64,000 nt of DNA from JBAZLV01 sp964586075 (GTDB taxonomy: Bacteria > Nitrospirota > UBA9217): NCBI GenBank assembly GCA_964586075.1, contig CAZPGZ010000016.1, positions 11,027 to 75,026 on the forward strand. Direction: 5' to 3'. The translations under genes were made by a program, and so were the position numbers. The notes below the pieces were generated by a model that saw only the letters and a list, made by a program, of their open reading frames with translations, searched no databases and was not told where the DNA came from. Below, in pieces: positions 1 through 7,647 of the stretch (position 1 is its first letter; the number at the start of each line of letters is the position of its first letter).

Positions 1-687
1 GTTGTAGACGCTGCAGATGCAAATCGACTGAATATCGGAAAAGACGAGGCATTGCGGGGATTCCAGAAAGTTACAACAGGACTAAGCCTTGCAGTAAAAC
101 AAGGATCACCTCCTGCGCAAACAGCACAAACAAGCCCGCGCTACGACAATTCCGAAGAAAGCATCGTGGTGAATAACTACTATGCTGAACAGGGCCCGCC
201 AATCGTAACCTACTACGCACCACCGCCGGATTATTTCTATCTTTATGCGTGGGTTCCCTATCCTTTCTGGTGGTGGGATTTCTGGTTTCCCGGATATTTC
301 ATTCTTGTCGACTTTCACAGAATCGTCCATGTACACGGGCGGGTGGAAATCATTTCAAACCACTTCGTTGATCGTCGCGCAAACAGGGTCTTCAGAATAG
401 ATCCTATTAAAAGGTTCAACGGACGAACGTATGGCGGAATAGGCGTACCGCAGAAGTCGAAGCGCTTTATCATCACCGGTACTCGTGGAGGCAGCAATGC
501 AGTTTTTCGGGGCTTCCGGGAACGTGAATTGACAGGCAGAGATAAAACGTTCACCCCAGTTCCTGAAAGTAGCAGGCAGGGCGGCTTATCCGGCATGGGA
601 GGAGAAGGAAAAACATTTACTCCGGCTCCGGGCGGAGGAAGAGAGGGCGGCAGTCCGCACGGAGGCGGACGGTCGGAGCGAAGATAA
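1..687 (+). CDS. Trp/Tyr-rich hypothetical protein, 5' end outside window
   Basis: The reading frame is open from the first base of the window, so the start lies upstream; a TTG at 52 is only an internal codon. The visible part has 228 residues. An aromatic block with WVPYPFWWWDFWFPG sits near the middle and is followed by a basic stretch. The C-terminus is Gly/Arg-rich and carries a KTFTP motif twice (after GRD and after GEG), suggesting a short degenerate repeat. The composition resembles secreted or envelope-associated low-complexity proteins. I cannot name a family, and no catalytic motif is visible. No signal peptide can be judged because the N-terminus is missing. Confidence 0.6.
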   Translation, partial: VVDAADANRLNIGKDEALRGFQKVTTGLSLAVKQGSPPAQTAQTSPRYDNSEESIVVNNYYAEQGPPIVTYYAPPPDYFYLYAWVPYPFWWWDFWFPGYFILVDFHRIVHVHGRVEIISNHFVDRRANRVFRIDPIKRFNGRTYGGIGVPQKSKRFIITGTRGGSNAVFRGFRERELTGRDKTFTPVPESSRQGGLSGMGGEGKTFTPAPGGGREGGSPHGGGRSERR

Positions 688-785
688 CTTCGTAGGAACA
701 GAGATCAAGCGTTGGTTCAGCACAGCATCCGACTTTTTGGGGAAATTTTCGGATTTACAAACCTTTCCTGCTGGAGGTCCAGGGC

Positions 786-1607
786 ATGGACTTTGCGAGA
801 CGTAAAAATCAACTCATCGCAAAAGTAATTACTCGGTTTCCTTCGCTGGCGAAAAAATTCATCGACGCTTACGATCCATTGACTTCGCTTGATATCCCCT
901 GGACTCCCGTTATAAAAAGCCTTAAAAGTTCAAGAATAGCTCTTGTAACGACGTCCGGTGTACAGCATATTGACCAGGAACCTTTCAACATGTCAGACCA
1001 TGATGGAGACCCTTCCTACAGAGCCCTCGATGCCAGGAGACCGCTTTCGAGCCTCAAGATCACGCACGATTATTATGACCACACTGATGCCGACAAAGAC
1101 ATCAACATCGTGTTTCCACTTGAACGATTAAAAGAATTCGAGCAGGAAGGGCTCATCGGCCGGACAGCGGATACCCACTATGGCTTTATGGGACATATAA
1201 CCGGCCGCCATGTCCAGCACCTGACAAACAAGAGCGCACCTGAAATAGCTCAAAAACTAAAGGCGGACAGCGTGGATGTTGTTCTGTTGACCCCTGCCTG
1301 AGGCATTTGTAATCAGTCCGTCGGACTGATACAGCGGGTGATAGAAAAAGCCGGTATCCCGACGATAGGCATCTCGATTGTCCGTAAATATTCAGAAGCA
1401 GTCAAACCACCGCGGACCGTTTTTCTCAGATGGCCTTTCGGACATCCGCTCGGTGAGCCGTTCAAGCCTGCACAACATCGCGTCATTCTTGCTGAAGCTT
1501 TCCGTGCGTTGTACGAGATACGTGATCCGGGCACCATCATAGATTTACCGTACCGGTGGCGCCGGGAAAACTATGAGGGAAAAGACATCAACAATATCCT
1601 TCCTTGA
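786..1607 (+). CDS. GrdB/PrdB-like selenoprotein (glycine/sarcosine/betaine reductase selenoprotein B family), UGA read as Sec
   Basis: The ATG at 786 follows a GGAGG-type site (CTGGAGG at 770-776). The frame meets TGA at 1299-1301 and continues without interruption to TGA at 1605-1607, giving 273 residues with Sec at position 172. The residues around it read LLTPA-U-GICNQSVGLIQR, making a U-x-x-C redox motif. The part after the UGA, with its PPR and FPFG/LG-type motifs, belongs to the same family as the part before it. A hairpin follows the UGA at the distance expected for a bacterial SECIS (see 1308-1333). Family members with Cys at the U position are known to me. The substrate is unknown: no grdA, grdE, prdA or other reductase subunit lies nearby, so this is probably a stand-alone thiol/selenol oxidoreductase rather than a true glycine reductase. 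A nonsense mutation is the alternative but does not explain the hairpin. Confidence 0.82.
1299..1301 (+). other. In-frame UGA predicted to encode selenocysteine
   Basis: This codon is residue 172 of the GrdB-like protein. It sits in a U-G-I-C motif with reading-frame continuity on both sides. Confidence 0.8.
1308..1333 (+). promoter_or_regulatory. Predicted bacterial SECIS hairpin
   Basis: An 8-bp perfect stem (ATCAGTCC with GGACTGAT, 1312-1319 and 1323-1330) closes a GTC loop. It is extended by TGT/ACA past a bulged A at 1311. The loop lies 18 nt after the UGA and contains GU, the bases SelB needs in the E. coli fdhF element. It lies inside the coding frame, as in other bacterial selenoprotein genes. 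Confidence 0.75.
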
Positions 1608-1906
1608 GGTATAAATAATTTCACGACGCCTCAATACCTGTCCGCGGGGCTAGGATTTCCGGTCAATCTGAAGCAGGCTCTTAACGATAGGTATGATCAG
1701 AGCAAGCCAGGAAATATCGTTCAGGCAGTGCTGCATGCAGGTCCAGCACTATTCACCCGGTATGTGGAGGGTGCTTAGAGCCGGTACATACAGCCATAAT
1801 CTGAATATCTTTGAAGACAGAGATCTTTACTGTTTTATAAACAATCAGTGTCCTTGAGACTATCAAGCAGCAGGTGCACCGACCATATCTGCAGGTATGA
1901 TACCCC
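1608..1906. other. Intergenic region, nothing recognised
   Basis: This stretch separates the selenoprotein gene from the convergent alcohol dehydrogenase gene. I see no ORF with coding character, no clear terminator with a T-run, and no repeat. Confidence 0.5.
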
Positions 1907-2935
1907 TTATGCAATGAGCAATACTTTTGCGCCCCGGATTTTTCGTTGTTTTAGTTCACGCAACGCAATATTTGCATCCTCAAGCCGGTACTCCTGAATT
2001 TCCGGTTTGATTGGAATTGCCGCAGCCAGTTTCAAAAATTCTTCTACGTCTTTTCGCGTGATATTCGCCACGCTTTTGATTTCCTTTTCCATCCAGAGAT
2101 CGCGCTGATAATTGAAAACAAGCAGGGCGTCTTTGTCCGTTTCCTCCTTGCGGATTGCATTGATGACCAGCTTGCCGCCGGGTTCGAGATTCTTCAGCGC
2201 CGCAACAACCGGCCTCCACGCGGGTGTCGTGTCTATGATCGCTTTCAGCTTTTCCGGAGCCTCCTCTTCCGGGCTGCCCGCCCAGACCGCTCCGAGTTCT
2301 TTAGCAAATTGCTGTTCTGCCTCGGTCCGGGAAAAAACATACACGCTGGTGTTCGAAAATTCATGCTGTATCATTTTAAGAACCAGATGGCCGGAAGCGC
2401 CAAAACCGGTCAGCCCGATCTTTTCTCCATCACGGATTCCTGCCAGATTCAAAGACCGGTATCCTACTGCACCAGCACACAGCAGCGGTGCGGCTTCTGA
2501 GTCCGAGAAAACCTCCGGTATTGCATACGCATAGCGCTCCGGAACGGTAGTATACTCTGCATATCCGCCGTAAGCGTCCCTGCCGGTGGCCTTGAAATCA
2601 CGGCAAAGGTTTTCCCGTCCTTCGAGGCAGAATTTGCATGACCCGCAGGCTGAATGTATCCAGGCAATTCCCACCCGTTCCCCGTTCTTAAACCTGCGCG
2701 CTCCTGCTCCCGATTCCTGGACGCGTCCGACAATCTGGTGGCCGAGTATCATCGGCAGTACAGCGGGCGGAGTCCGACCTTCGATTTCATCCAGCTCGGT
2801 GTGACAAACCCCGCAGGCTGAAACTTTCAATAGAATCTCGTTTTTCCGGGGGGACGGAACAGGCATATGGACAAATTCGAGAGGATCATTGTTTTCAAAA
2901 GAAGAAGAGAGTTTTTTCAAAACCATTGCCTTCAT
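1907..2935 (-). CDS. Zinc-dependent alcohol dehydrogenase (medium-chain family)
   Basis: The 342-residue protein has the usual length for the family. The N-terminal GroES-like domain carries the catalytic-zinc ligands C44 (in CGVCHTELDE) and H66 (LGHQ). The structural-zinc lobe follows with a four-Cys cluster (CGSCKFC...LC). The Rossmann domain has the loop GLTGFGASGHL. The family oxidises alcohols or reduces aldehydes with NAD(P). It is a monocistronic minus-strand gene with no neighbour that defines its substrate. Its convergent partner is the GrdB-like gene. Confidence 0.88.
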   Translation of the reverse strand: MKAMVLKKLSSSFENNDPLEFVHMPVPSPRKNEILLKVSACGVCHTELDEIEGRTPPAVLPMILGHQIVGRVQESGAGARRFKNGERVGIAWIHSACGSCKFCLEGRENLCRDFKATGRDAYGGYAEYTTVPERYAYAIPEVFSDSEAAPLLCAGAVGYRSLNLAGIRDGEKIGLTGFGASGHLVLKMIQHEFSNTSVYVFSRTEAEQQFAKELGAVWAGSPEEEAPEKLKAIIDTTPAWRPVVAALKNLEPGGKLVINAIRKEETDKDALLVFNYQRDLWMEKEIKSVANITRKDVEEFLKLAAAIPIKPEIQEYRLEDANIALRELKQRKIRGAKVLLIA

Positions 2936-3096
2936 GAACGAGCTCCCTTGAATTTTATTTCGTATCTGGTGATGCTAAAAAATAGGAAGGCGTTTATTGT
3001 GGCAAAATAATGCGCTCGGCAAAAATCAAACACAGAACGGAAAGGTGCCATCATCGAAAAAAAACACGCGGGAAGCCGAAAGGTCGTCGTACCTTG

Positions 3097-3906
3097 TTAT
3101 TCCTGAACCAGATCACTGTATTCCCGGGGACGGCGCTTCTTCAGAAAGCCCCAGGTCTCGGCCGCCGCGTCGCGATCCGCAAGGTCGATATCCGCAATCA
3201 CGATCGCATCTTTGCTGCCGGCGAGCTCCGAGGTCATTTCTCCCCAGGGGTTCACGCAGAAGCTCCTGCCGTAAAAGGAGATGCCTTCTTCCTTCCCTAC
3301 CCGATTGACCCGGAAAATGAACGTATTGTTGGCAAAAGCATTCGCGCAGATGGCCCGTTCCCACAGGGTATGCGTGCTTACCGACGCAGCGGTGGGCGCA
3401 AAAATAAAATCAGCTCCCTTCAATGCAAGAATGCGGGTGCCTTCGGGAAACAGGTTGTCCCAGCAGAGCTGAACTCCGATTCTGCCCTGGGAGGTCGCAA
3501 AAACCGGGAACCCCATGTCGCCGGGGGAAAAATAGAACTGCTCCCGGTAGAGAGAGAGATTGGGGATATGCAACTTCCGGTATGTCCCCAGAAGCGCGCC
3601 TGAATCAAAAACTGCCGCGCTGTTATAGTACTTGTTTTCAGAATATTCGAAAAAAGGAACGATCAAAACAGCGTTTTTTTCTTTCGAAAATGCACGAAAC
3701 GGCGTCAGGGTTTCACATGCGGCATGACGCGCCCAGGATATGCAGGAGGGGTCTTCCGTCCGTGGAAACCAGGCGGTTAGAAACAGCTCAGGATAGCAGA
3801 TGGTCCTGGCGTTCTTTTCGATTGCCACCTCGGCCATTTCCAGCGCGCGTTCGACATTCCGGTCCACATCGGGACCGGCGCTGATTTGTATACCGGCGAT
3901 TTTCAT
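3097..3906 (-). CDS. Carbon-nitrogen hydrolase (nitrilase superfamily)
   Basis: The 269-residue protein shows the nitrilase triad: E40 in CYPELFL, K111 in GTYRKLHIP and C148 in GVQLCWDN. These enzymes hydrolyse amides, N-carbamoyl compounds or nitriles in the cytoplasm. The overall form (GTYRK.HIPN, then C-W-D, then a C-terminal EYSDL) resembles the N-carbamoylputrescine amidase/omega-amidase branch, but I would not assign a substrate. It is transcribed away from the ArsR gene at 4009, with 102 bp between them. Confidence 0.85.
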   Translation of the reverse strand: MKIAGIQISAGPDVDRNVERALEMAEVAIEKNARTICYPELFLTAWFPRTEDPSCISWARHAACETLTPFRAFSKEKNAVLIVPFFEYSENKYYNSAAVFDSGALLGTYRKLHIPNLSLYREQFYFSPGDMGFPVFATSQGRIGVQLCWDNLFPEGTRILALKGADFIFAPTAASVSTHTLWERAICANAFANNTFIFRVNRVGKEEGISFYGRSFCVNPWGEMTSELAGSKDAIVIADIDLADRDAAAETWGFLKKRRPREYSDLVQE

Positions 3907-3979
3907 AGGAAAATGAGTAGTCTCCGGAATTATTATAGCGATTATGCCGCGAAAAGCAAATTATTTTGCTGAAAACCCC

Positions 3980-4007
3980 TTGACTTTTTCATATAATTGT
4001 ATATATA
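3980..4007 (+). promoter_or_regulatory. Promoter for the arsR/ferredoxin operon
   Basis: A -35 box TTGACT (3980-3985) is followed after 16 bp by TATATA (4002-4007) inside a long TA-dinucleotide run. The start codon lies immediately downstream (4009 or 4015), so the transcript would be leaderless or nearly so. The AT-alternating tract over the -10 region is a plausible site for autorepression. Confidence 0.45.
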
Positions 4008-4008
4008 T

Positions 4009-4416
4009 ATGTTAATGCGTCTTGCCTCCGATATATTCAAGCTCCTCGCGGATACGTCGCGGATGCGGATTCTCCTGCTCCTTTCCCAGAAAGAACTCTG
4101 CGTCTGCCAGATCATGGGCGCGCTCGGCATGATCCAACCGCTTGTTTCCAGGAACCTTTCCCTTCTTTACAAGGCCGGATTCCTCGATGACCGCAGGGAG
4201 GGCAAAATGATGTTTTACCGCATCAAGAAAAAGCTTCCCCGCCTGCAGGCGCGATTGCTCGCGCTCCTGTACGAGGAACTTCAGAATAGCGACGTCTTCA
4301 AAAACGACTTGCAGTCTCTTGGTGAATGCACTGAATTTCAGAAAAAAACGGGAAAATGCGACATGGAAACGTTTCTCGCGTACATGCAAAAAAAACAACG
4401 GAGTAGAAAAAAATGA
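4009..4416 (+). CDS. ArsR-family metalloregulator
   Basis: The protein has about 135 residues with a winged helix-turn-helix core. The motif ELCVCQI matches the ELCVCDL signature of ArsR/SmtB sensors, whose paired Cys bind As(III) or soft metals. The recognition helix QPLVSRNLSLLYKAG and the wing RREGKMMFYRI are clear. A C-terminal extension adds two more Cys (GECTEF..KTGKC). I chose ATG 4009 or 4015 over a TTG at 3997 because the promoter overlaps the TTG. Its stop overlaps the start of the next gene by 4 bp (ATGA), so the two are translationally coupled. The inducer is inferred only from the Cys pair. Confidence 0.85.
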   Translation: MLMRLASDIFKLLADTSRMRILLLLSQKELCVCQIMGALGMIQPLVSRNLSLLYKAGFLDDRREGKMMFYRIKKKLPRLQARLLALLYEELQNSDVFKNDLQSLGECTEFQKKTGKCDMETFLAYMQKKQRSRKK

Positions 4417-5084
4417 CCCTTGCAGAATTCAGACAAAAAAGAAAAAAGTTTCAACTTTATACCTGGTTCGGCCTGCCCCTCGTTGTTATCGGCGGTTGGT
4501 TTTATCCCAAACTCGGATTTCTGCTGCTGGGATGCATGGCGGGGGCACTCGGCATTGCCGCGTATCGCGGGAGGGCATGGTGCGACTGGATGTGTCCGCG
4601 GGGAAGTTTTTATGATCTCTTCCTTGACCGGTTGAGCAGCAAGCGCACGATACCGCCTTTTTTCCGTTCAACCGGTGCCCGCATCGCGGTCATTGTCCTG
4701 CTCTTTTCAGTGCTCGGCGTGCAAATCTTTTTTGCCTGGCCGCATGTTGACAATATCGGGAGAGCATTCGTTATAATACTCACGGTCACAACCACAGTCG
4801 GAATTGTTCTCGGTATCGCCATACATCCCCGGACGTGGTGCCATATATGCCCCATGGGGACCATTGCAAACTGGCTTTCAGACGGGAAGGAGCCGCTCAG
4901 AATACAGGCAGGCTGTATTTCCTGCAAGGCCTGCGATAAAAACTGTCCAATGCAGCTTGCGCCCTCTTCAGACAGGGAGTTTGGCGTAGTTCGTGACAAC
5001 GACTGCATCAAATGCGGAACCTGCGTGGCGGCCTGCCCGAAACAAGCCCTGTCATTCGACGACAAAAAAACCGGCTCCCGGTAA
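4413..5084 (+). CDS. Membrane 4Fe-4S ferredoxin (NapH/CcoG-like)
   Basis: The 223-residue protein has about four membrane segments. Two C-x3-CP motifs (WCDWMCPRG and WCHICPMG) lie at membrane boundaries, as in NapH, NosR and CcoG. Two C-terminal ferredoxin clusters follow (CISCKACDKNCP and CIKCGTCVAACP). Such proteins pass electrons from the quinone pool to periplasmic or cytoplasmic partners. It is co-translated with the ArsR regulator, which suggests that it is induced by a soft metal or thiol stress. No partner reductase is adjacent, so its electron acceptor is unknown. Confidence 0.85.
   Translation: MTLAEFRQKRKKFQLYTWFGLPLVVIGGWFYPKLGFLLLGCMAGALGIAAYRGRAWCDWMCPRGSFYDLFLDRLSSKRTIPPFFRSTGARIAVIVLLFSVLGVQIFFAWPHVDNIGRAFVIILTVTTTVGIVLGIAIHPRTWCHICPMGTIANWLSDGKEPLRIQAGCISCKACDKNCPMQLAPSSDREFGVVRDNDCIKCGTCVAACPKQALSFDDKKTGSR
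5063..5082 (-). terminator. Possible short terminator for the HD gene
   Basis: Read on the minus strand, ACCGG-gag-CCGGT is followed by seven T. The stem is only 5 bp and lies inside the 3' end of the convergent ferredoxin gene, so support is modest. Confidence 0.35.
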
Positions 5085-5099
5085 AAAGAAGGATGGCGC

Positions 5100-5693
5100 T
5101 TACCCTGGCGCAATCCACCCCCGGCGAACACCGTCCATCACGATTTCCTGTAAATACTCCCAGAGAGCAGGAGTGATGCTTCGCACCGGCCCAATCCGCG
5201 ACTGGATCTGGCTTTCTTTTATGCCATGTTCTTTCCAGATAACGCCGCCGGCATGATAGTTGTTCAGAACGCTCTGAAGCCGGTCAAGAGCTGCGGCAAA
5301 CCTCGCTTCGGGAGACTTCATTTCCTCAAAGTCCTCCCAGAGGGATAGAATCTCAAGATACTGGTCTTCCGGCAACAGGCGAAAAATTCGCTCTGCGGCT
5401 TTGCGCTCACGTTCGGCTTTACCCACATTGGCAGCGGCATCATATGCGTATGCGTCCCCCGCATCAATTTCAACAACATCGTGGATGAGACACATCTTTA
5501 CCGCCCGCAGCACGTCCATTTTCTCTGTTGCATATTCCGCCATCCATGATGCATAAACAGCCATATGCCAGGAGTGTTCGGCGTCATTCTCCAGGCGAGA
5601 ACGGTCGGTAAGCCTGGTATGACGAACGACAAGTTTAAGCTTGTCCAATTCCACCATAAATTGAAGTTGTTTTTCTAAACGGAACCGAGACAT
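5100..5693 (-). CDS. HD-domain phosphohydrolase (YfbR/HDDC2-like)
   Basis: The 197-residue protein has an HD-superfamily metal site: the first His in AEHSWH, then IHD in CLIHDVVEIDAGD, and a later Asp in AALDRLQ. This arrangement matches the HD_3 group, which includes 5'-deoxynucleotidases. I start at ATG 5693 because GGAG lies 6 nt upstream; an alternative GTG at 5714 lacks such a site. It is downstream of the small membrane protein gene on the same strand, 24 bp away. Deoxynucleoside monophosphate hydrolysis is the likely activity, by family only. Confidence 0.8.
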   Translation of the reverse strand: MSRFRLEKQLQFMVELDKLKLVVRHTRLTDRSRLENDAEHSWHMAVYASWMAEYATEKMDVLRAVKMCLIHDVVEIDAGDAYAYDAAANVGKAERERKAAERIFRLLPEDQYLEILSLWEDFEEMKSPEARFAAALDRLQSVLNNYHAGGVIWKEHGIKESQIQSRIGPVRSITPALWEYLQEIVMDGVRRGWIAPG

Positions 5694-5717
5694 AGTCAAC
5701 TCCATAATCGGCACGTC

Positions 5718-6080
5718 CTATTTTTTCTTCCTTTTTTTTGTTGGCAATTTCCCCGGTGAATTCTCCGGTGATTTCCTTTGCTGGAGCAGTCTATAACACA
5801 TGATTATGCCTGAAACCGCCGCGGTCAACAGCCATGCCGTGGCTATCGTTATGCGAAAGCCCTGGAAAAAAACATAGCAGACAAACAGTACGATGATCCA
5901 TGGCAACGCCCCCGCGATGTACAACTGACCGATGGGAGGCAGTAAAAAACTGAGAACAAACCCAATCCAGACATTGTTCGGATATTTTTTCTTCAGGAAA
6001 AAAGTCAACCAGATTGCGGCCCCTATCAGCACAACCAGCAGAATAATCGCGATAGACTCCATAGCTCCCATCCCAAACAT
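5718..6080 (-). CDS. Small membrane protein, unknown function
   Basis: From the ATG at 6080, which follows GGAGG by 6 nt, the protein has 120 residues and about four hydrophobic segments: AIILLVVLIGAAIWLTFF, GFVLSFLLPPIGQLYI, ALPWIIVLFVCYVFFQG and TAWLLTAAVSGIIMCY. The C-terminal tail is very basic. The LPPIGQLYIAG stretch recalls TM2-type small membrane proteins. The upstream extension to 6140 has no ribosome site. It probably shares a transcript with the HD gene. Confidence 0.65.
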   Translation of the reverse strand: MFGMGAMESIAIILLVVLIGAAIWLTFFLKKKYPNNVWIGFVLSFLLPPIGQLYIAGALPWIIVLFVCYVFFQGFRITIATAWLLTAAVSGIIMCYRLLQQRKSPENSPGKLPTKKRKKK

Positions 6081-6420
6081 TCCTTGCCTCCCCGTCATAG
6101 TAAATAATGAGAACTCAAATAGGTTTCGTGTAAAAAGCATTGCGGCTATTATGCATCTTCGGCAACAAGTCTATCAGTATTTTAAAACAGATTCTACAGA
6201 ATATTTTCATATCAGACAGAAAAGTCCATAAGTCGGCAATATCTTCCGCGCGTCATGCAGGGCTCAAGAAGCTCAACTCATGAAGACATCCGTGTATATT
6301 GTTGAGAAGAAGATTTGCCAGCAACAGACAGGATTATTTTCCAGGCAATTCAATTTGAGAACACATGTGAGATACTTGGAATCCGATGGATGCATCTCGT
6401 GACACAGGACGCTGCCGCGC

Positions 6421-6891
6421 TCATACGCGGATATTGACCAGCATTCCTTTGGAAGAGTCCGTTGGAGTGAAGGATTGGTCAGGTGAAAAGGTCGTAATAG
6501 TGGTCCCCCCAGACACATAAATTCTGCCGCACTCCGGACATACGGCGGTATGTATCTGTACGATTGAGGTCGCTTTCATGCCGGCGCTTTCCGCTTTTAA
6601 TGCATTGTGCTGAACATGCTCCTGCTCATGGGCGCGCACAGCACTCGCGGCAAGTTCAGGGGCTACCGACGTCGGCGTCTGAAACGAAACGGAAGGATCA
6701 TTTGACCGATCCTTGTACTTTCTCGACGCTCAGGTTTTGCACTCGTTCGGGCCTATGGTGGCGGTTTTTTCTGCATCCGCAGCGGCCTGAACAGCCATAT
6801 TATCTGCGGGAAAAGCTGACTTGTTCCTGGCAACAGCGTCGGTCTGAAGGTAGGAAAATAGGCTAGCAGGTGGTCCGATCGGTGATATCAT
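6421..6891 (-). CDS. Putative SprA-like metalloprotease with predicted selenocysteine (C-x-x-U)
   Basis: From ATG 6891 (GGAGG 5 nt upstream) the frame reads 53 codons to TGA at 6732-6730, then continues in the same frame for 102 codons to the stop at 6421. Upstream of the TGA the protein ends ...GPNECKT; downstream it reads ASRKYKDRSNDPSVSF..., then RAHEQEHVQHNA and AVCPECGRIYVSGGTT. I recall this layout from a family annotated as putative SprA-related metalloproteases, where the UGA position is Cys (EC-x-TC-x-x-RKY-x-D). Here it would be C51-x-x-U54. HEQEH is an HExxH zincin motif, and CPEC is a second thiol pair. A hairpin with GGUC in its loop follows the UGA. The function is unproven. It is the last gene of a tight minus-strand cluster. 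Confidence 0.75.
6693..6714 (-). promoter_or_regulatory. Predicted bacterial SECIS hairpin
   Basis: On the minus strand a 7-bp perfect stem AAGGATC/GATCCTT encloses the loop GGTCAAAT. It begins 15 nt after the UGA, so the loop is 22 nt downstream. The loop carries GGUC, the same core as the E. coli fdhF SECIS loop. Confidence 0.72.
6730..6732 (-). other. In-frame UGA predicted to encode selenocysteine
   Basis: This is codon 54 of the SprA-like gene. It forms C-K-T-U and replaces a Cys that I recall as conserved in homologues. Confidence 0.72.
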
Positions 6892-7060
6892 CGTCACCTC
6901 CACAATAAGACACCGGTGGTCGAAATCTATGCACACATGCCGGTGTCCTGTCCAGGTGCAGATTCGCACCCAACGTTGAAAGAACGTCGGCGAAAAGCTC
7001 CGCAGTTATCTTATCGGCATTTTCTTGGGTTTCTTTAGCTCCGTTTGTAAATAAAATCAA
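6863..7060 (-). CDS. Small hypothetical protein in the selenoprotein cluster
   Basis: This 65-residue ORF starts with TTG at 7060, overlapping the stop of the Cys-rich gene, and ends 29 bp inside the selenoprotein gene. The N-terminal half (KETQENADKITAELFADVLSTLGANL) looks like an amphipathic helix. The C-terminal part has three Cys. The ribosome site before the TTG is weak. Overlaps at both ends are the main support. It may be a chance ORF. Confidence 0.35.
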   Translation of the reverse strand: MILFTNGAKETQENADKITAELFADVLSTLGANLHLDRTPACVHRFRPPVSYCGGDDDITDRTTC

Positions 7061-7239
7061 GAAGGCTTGCCGTTTTTTACTGCGTCTTGTTTCTTTTTAC
7101 ATTCCTTCGTTGGCCCTGGACAGTCTTTTTCACAAGGCGAACACGGAGCATCGCAGGTGAAACACATGCAGTCCGAAGCTGCCACCGTAATCCATTGACC
7201 ATCCTTGTAAATTTGGCACTGCTCTAGCGGTATAAACAT
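7057..7239 (-). CDS. Cys-rich 60-residue protein
   Basis: The ATG at 7239 follows GGGGGTG. Eight Cys occur at residues 8, 24, 26, 29, 33, 36, 40 and 47, including a C-x-C-x2-C-x3-C-x2-C-x3-C run, and the tail is Lys-rich. This is a metal-binding or disulfide-rich pattern, but I recognise no family. There is no signal peptide, so it is probably cytoplasmic. It is the first gene of the cluster that ends in the C-x-x-U protein, and could be its thiol partner or substrate; that is speculation from position. Confidence 0.55.
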   Translation of the reverse strand: MFIPLEQCQIYKDGQWITVAASDCMCFTCDAPCSPCEKDCPGPTKECKKKQDAVKNGKPS

Positions 7240-7570
7240 GTCACACCCCCAGGCTCAGGCGGATCGGATATCTGATCAGATGCAATCAAAAACTTCGTAT
7301 CGTAATGTTATTTAATTATACAACAAAGGCATCTTATAATCTACAAGTATTTATGGCTTTCACATAAAAGATTGGCAACGGTCTGCCCTGAGCGGCATCG
7401 AACGTTTCAGTTAGCACTGAACGGCAATGCCGGAACCTGTGATAGGAATAATACAGAAAGGTCACTCTTCGTAAAAGAATCCTTTCTTATTCCTCGCTGC
7501 GCACAATATATGATGATTTACACAGGTTAGTAAGACCTAGAAATGAAATAGGACGGTCTGCAAAGCACGC
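7240..7570. other. Intergenic region with small palindromes
   Basis: No gene is supported here. A perfect 10-bp palindrome TCTGATCAGA lies at 7271-7280, just upstream of the Cys-rich gene, and could be an operator. A hairpin TTCAGT-tagc-ACTGAA is centred near 7413. The minus strand carries TATAAT near 7315-7320 as a possible -10 box, without a convincing -35. Confidence 0.4.
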
Positions 7571-7608
7571 AAATAAAAAATGCGGCCTCCGAACACGGGG
7601 ACCGCATT
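7571..7608 (-). terminator. Rho-independent terminator of secA
   Basis: On the minus strand, ATGCGG-TCCCCG is paired with the matching CCGCAT arm (outer 6 bp perfect, inner arm with one mismatch), followed by TTTTTTATTT. It lies 40 bp past the secA stop. Confidence 0.7.
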
Positions 7609-7647
7609 GCAAAGTCAATGTCATAAAGCGATCATCGCACAATCAGT

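Noticed and set aside
786..1301. Short protein ending at TGA 1301, or a pseudogene
   Set aside because: The frame continues with family-conserved residues after the TGA and a SECIS-like hairpin follows, so Sec decoding is the better reading.
1338..1607. Separate 89-codon ORF starting at 1338
   Set aside because: It is the in-frame continuation of the GrdB-like gene, not an independent gene.
7057..7059. TGA of the 8-Cys protein as another Sec codon
   Set aside because: The frame after it runs only a few codons to a stop and shows no hairpin at the right distance.
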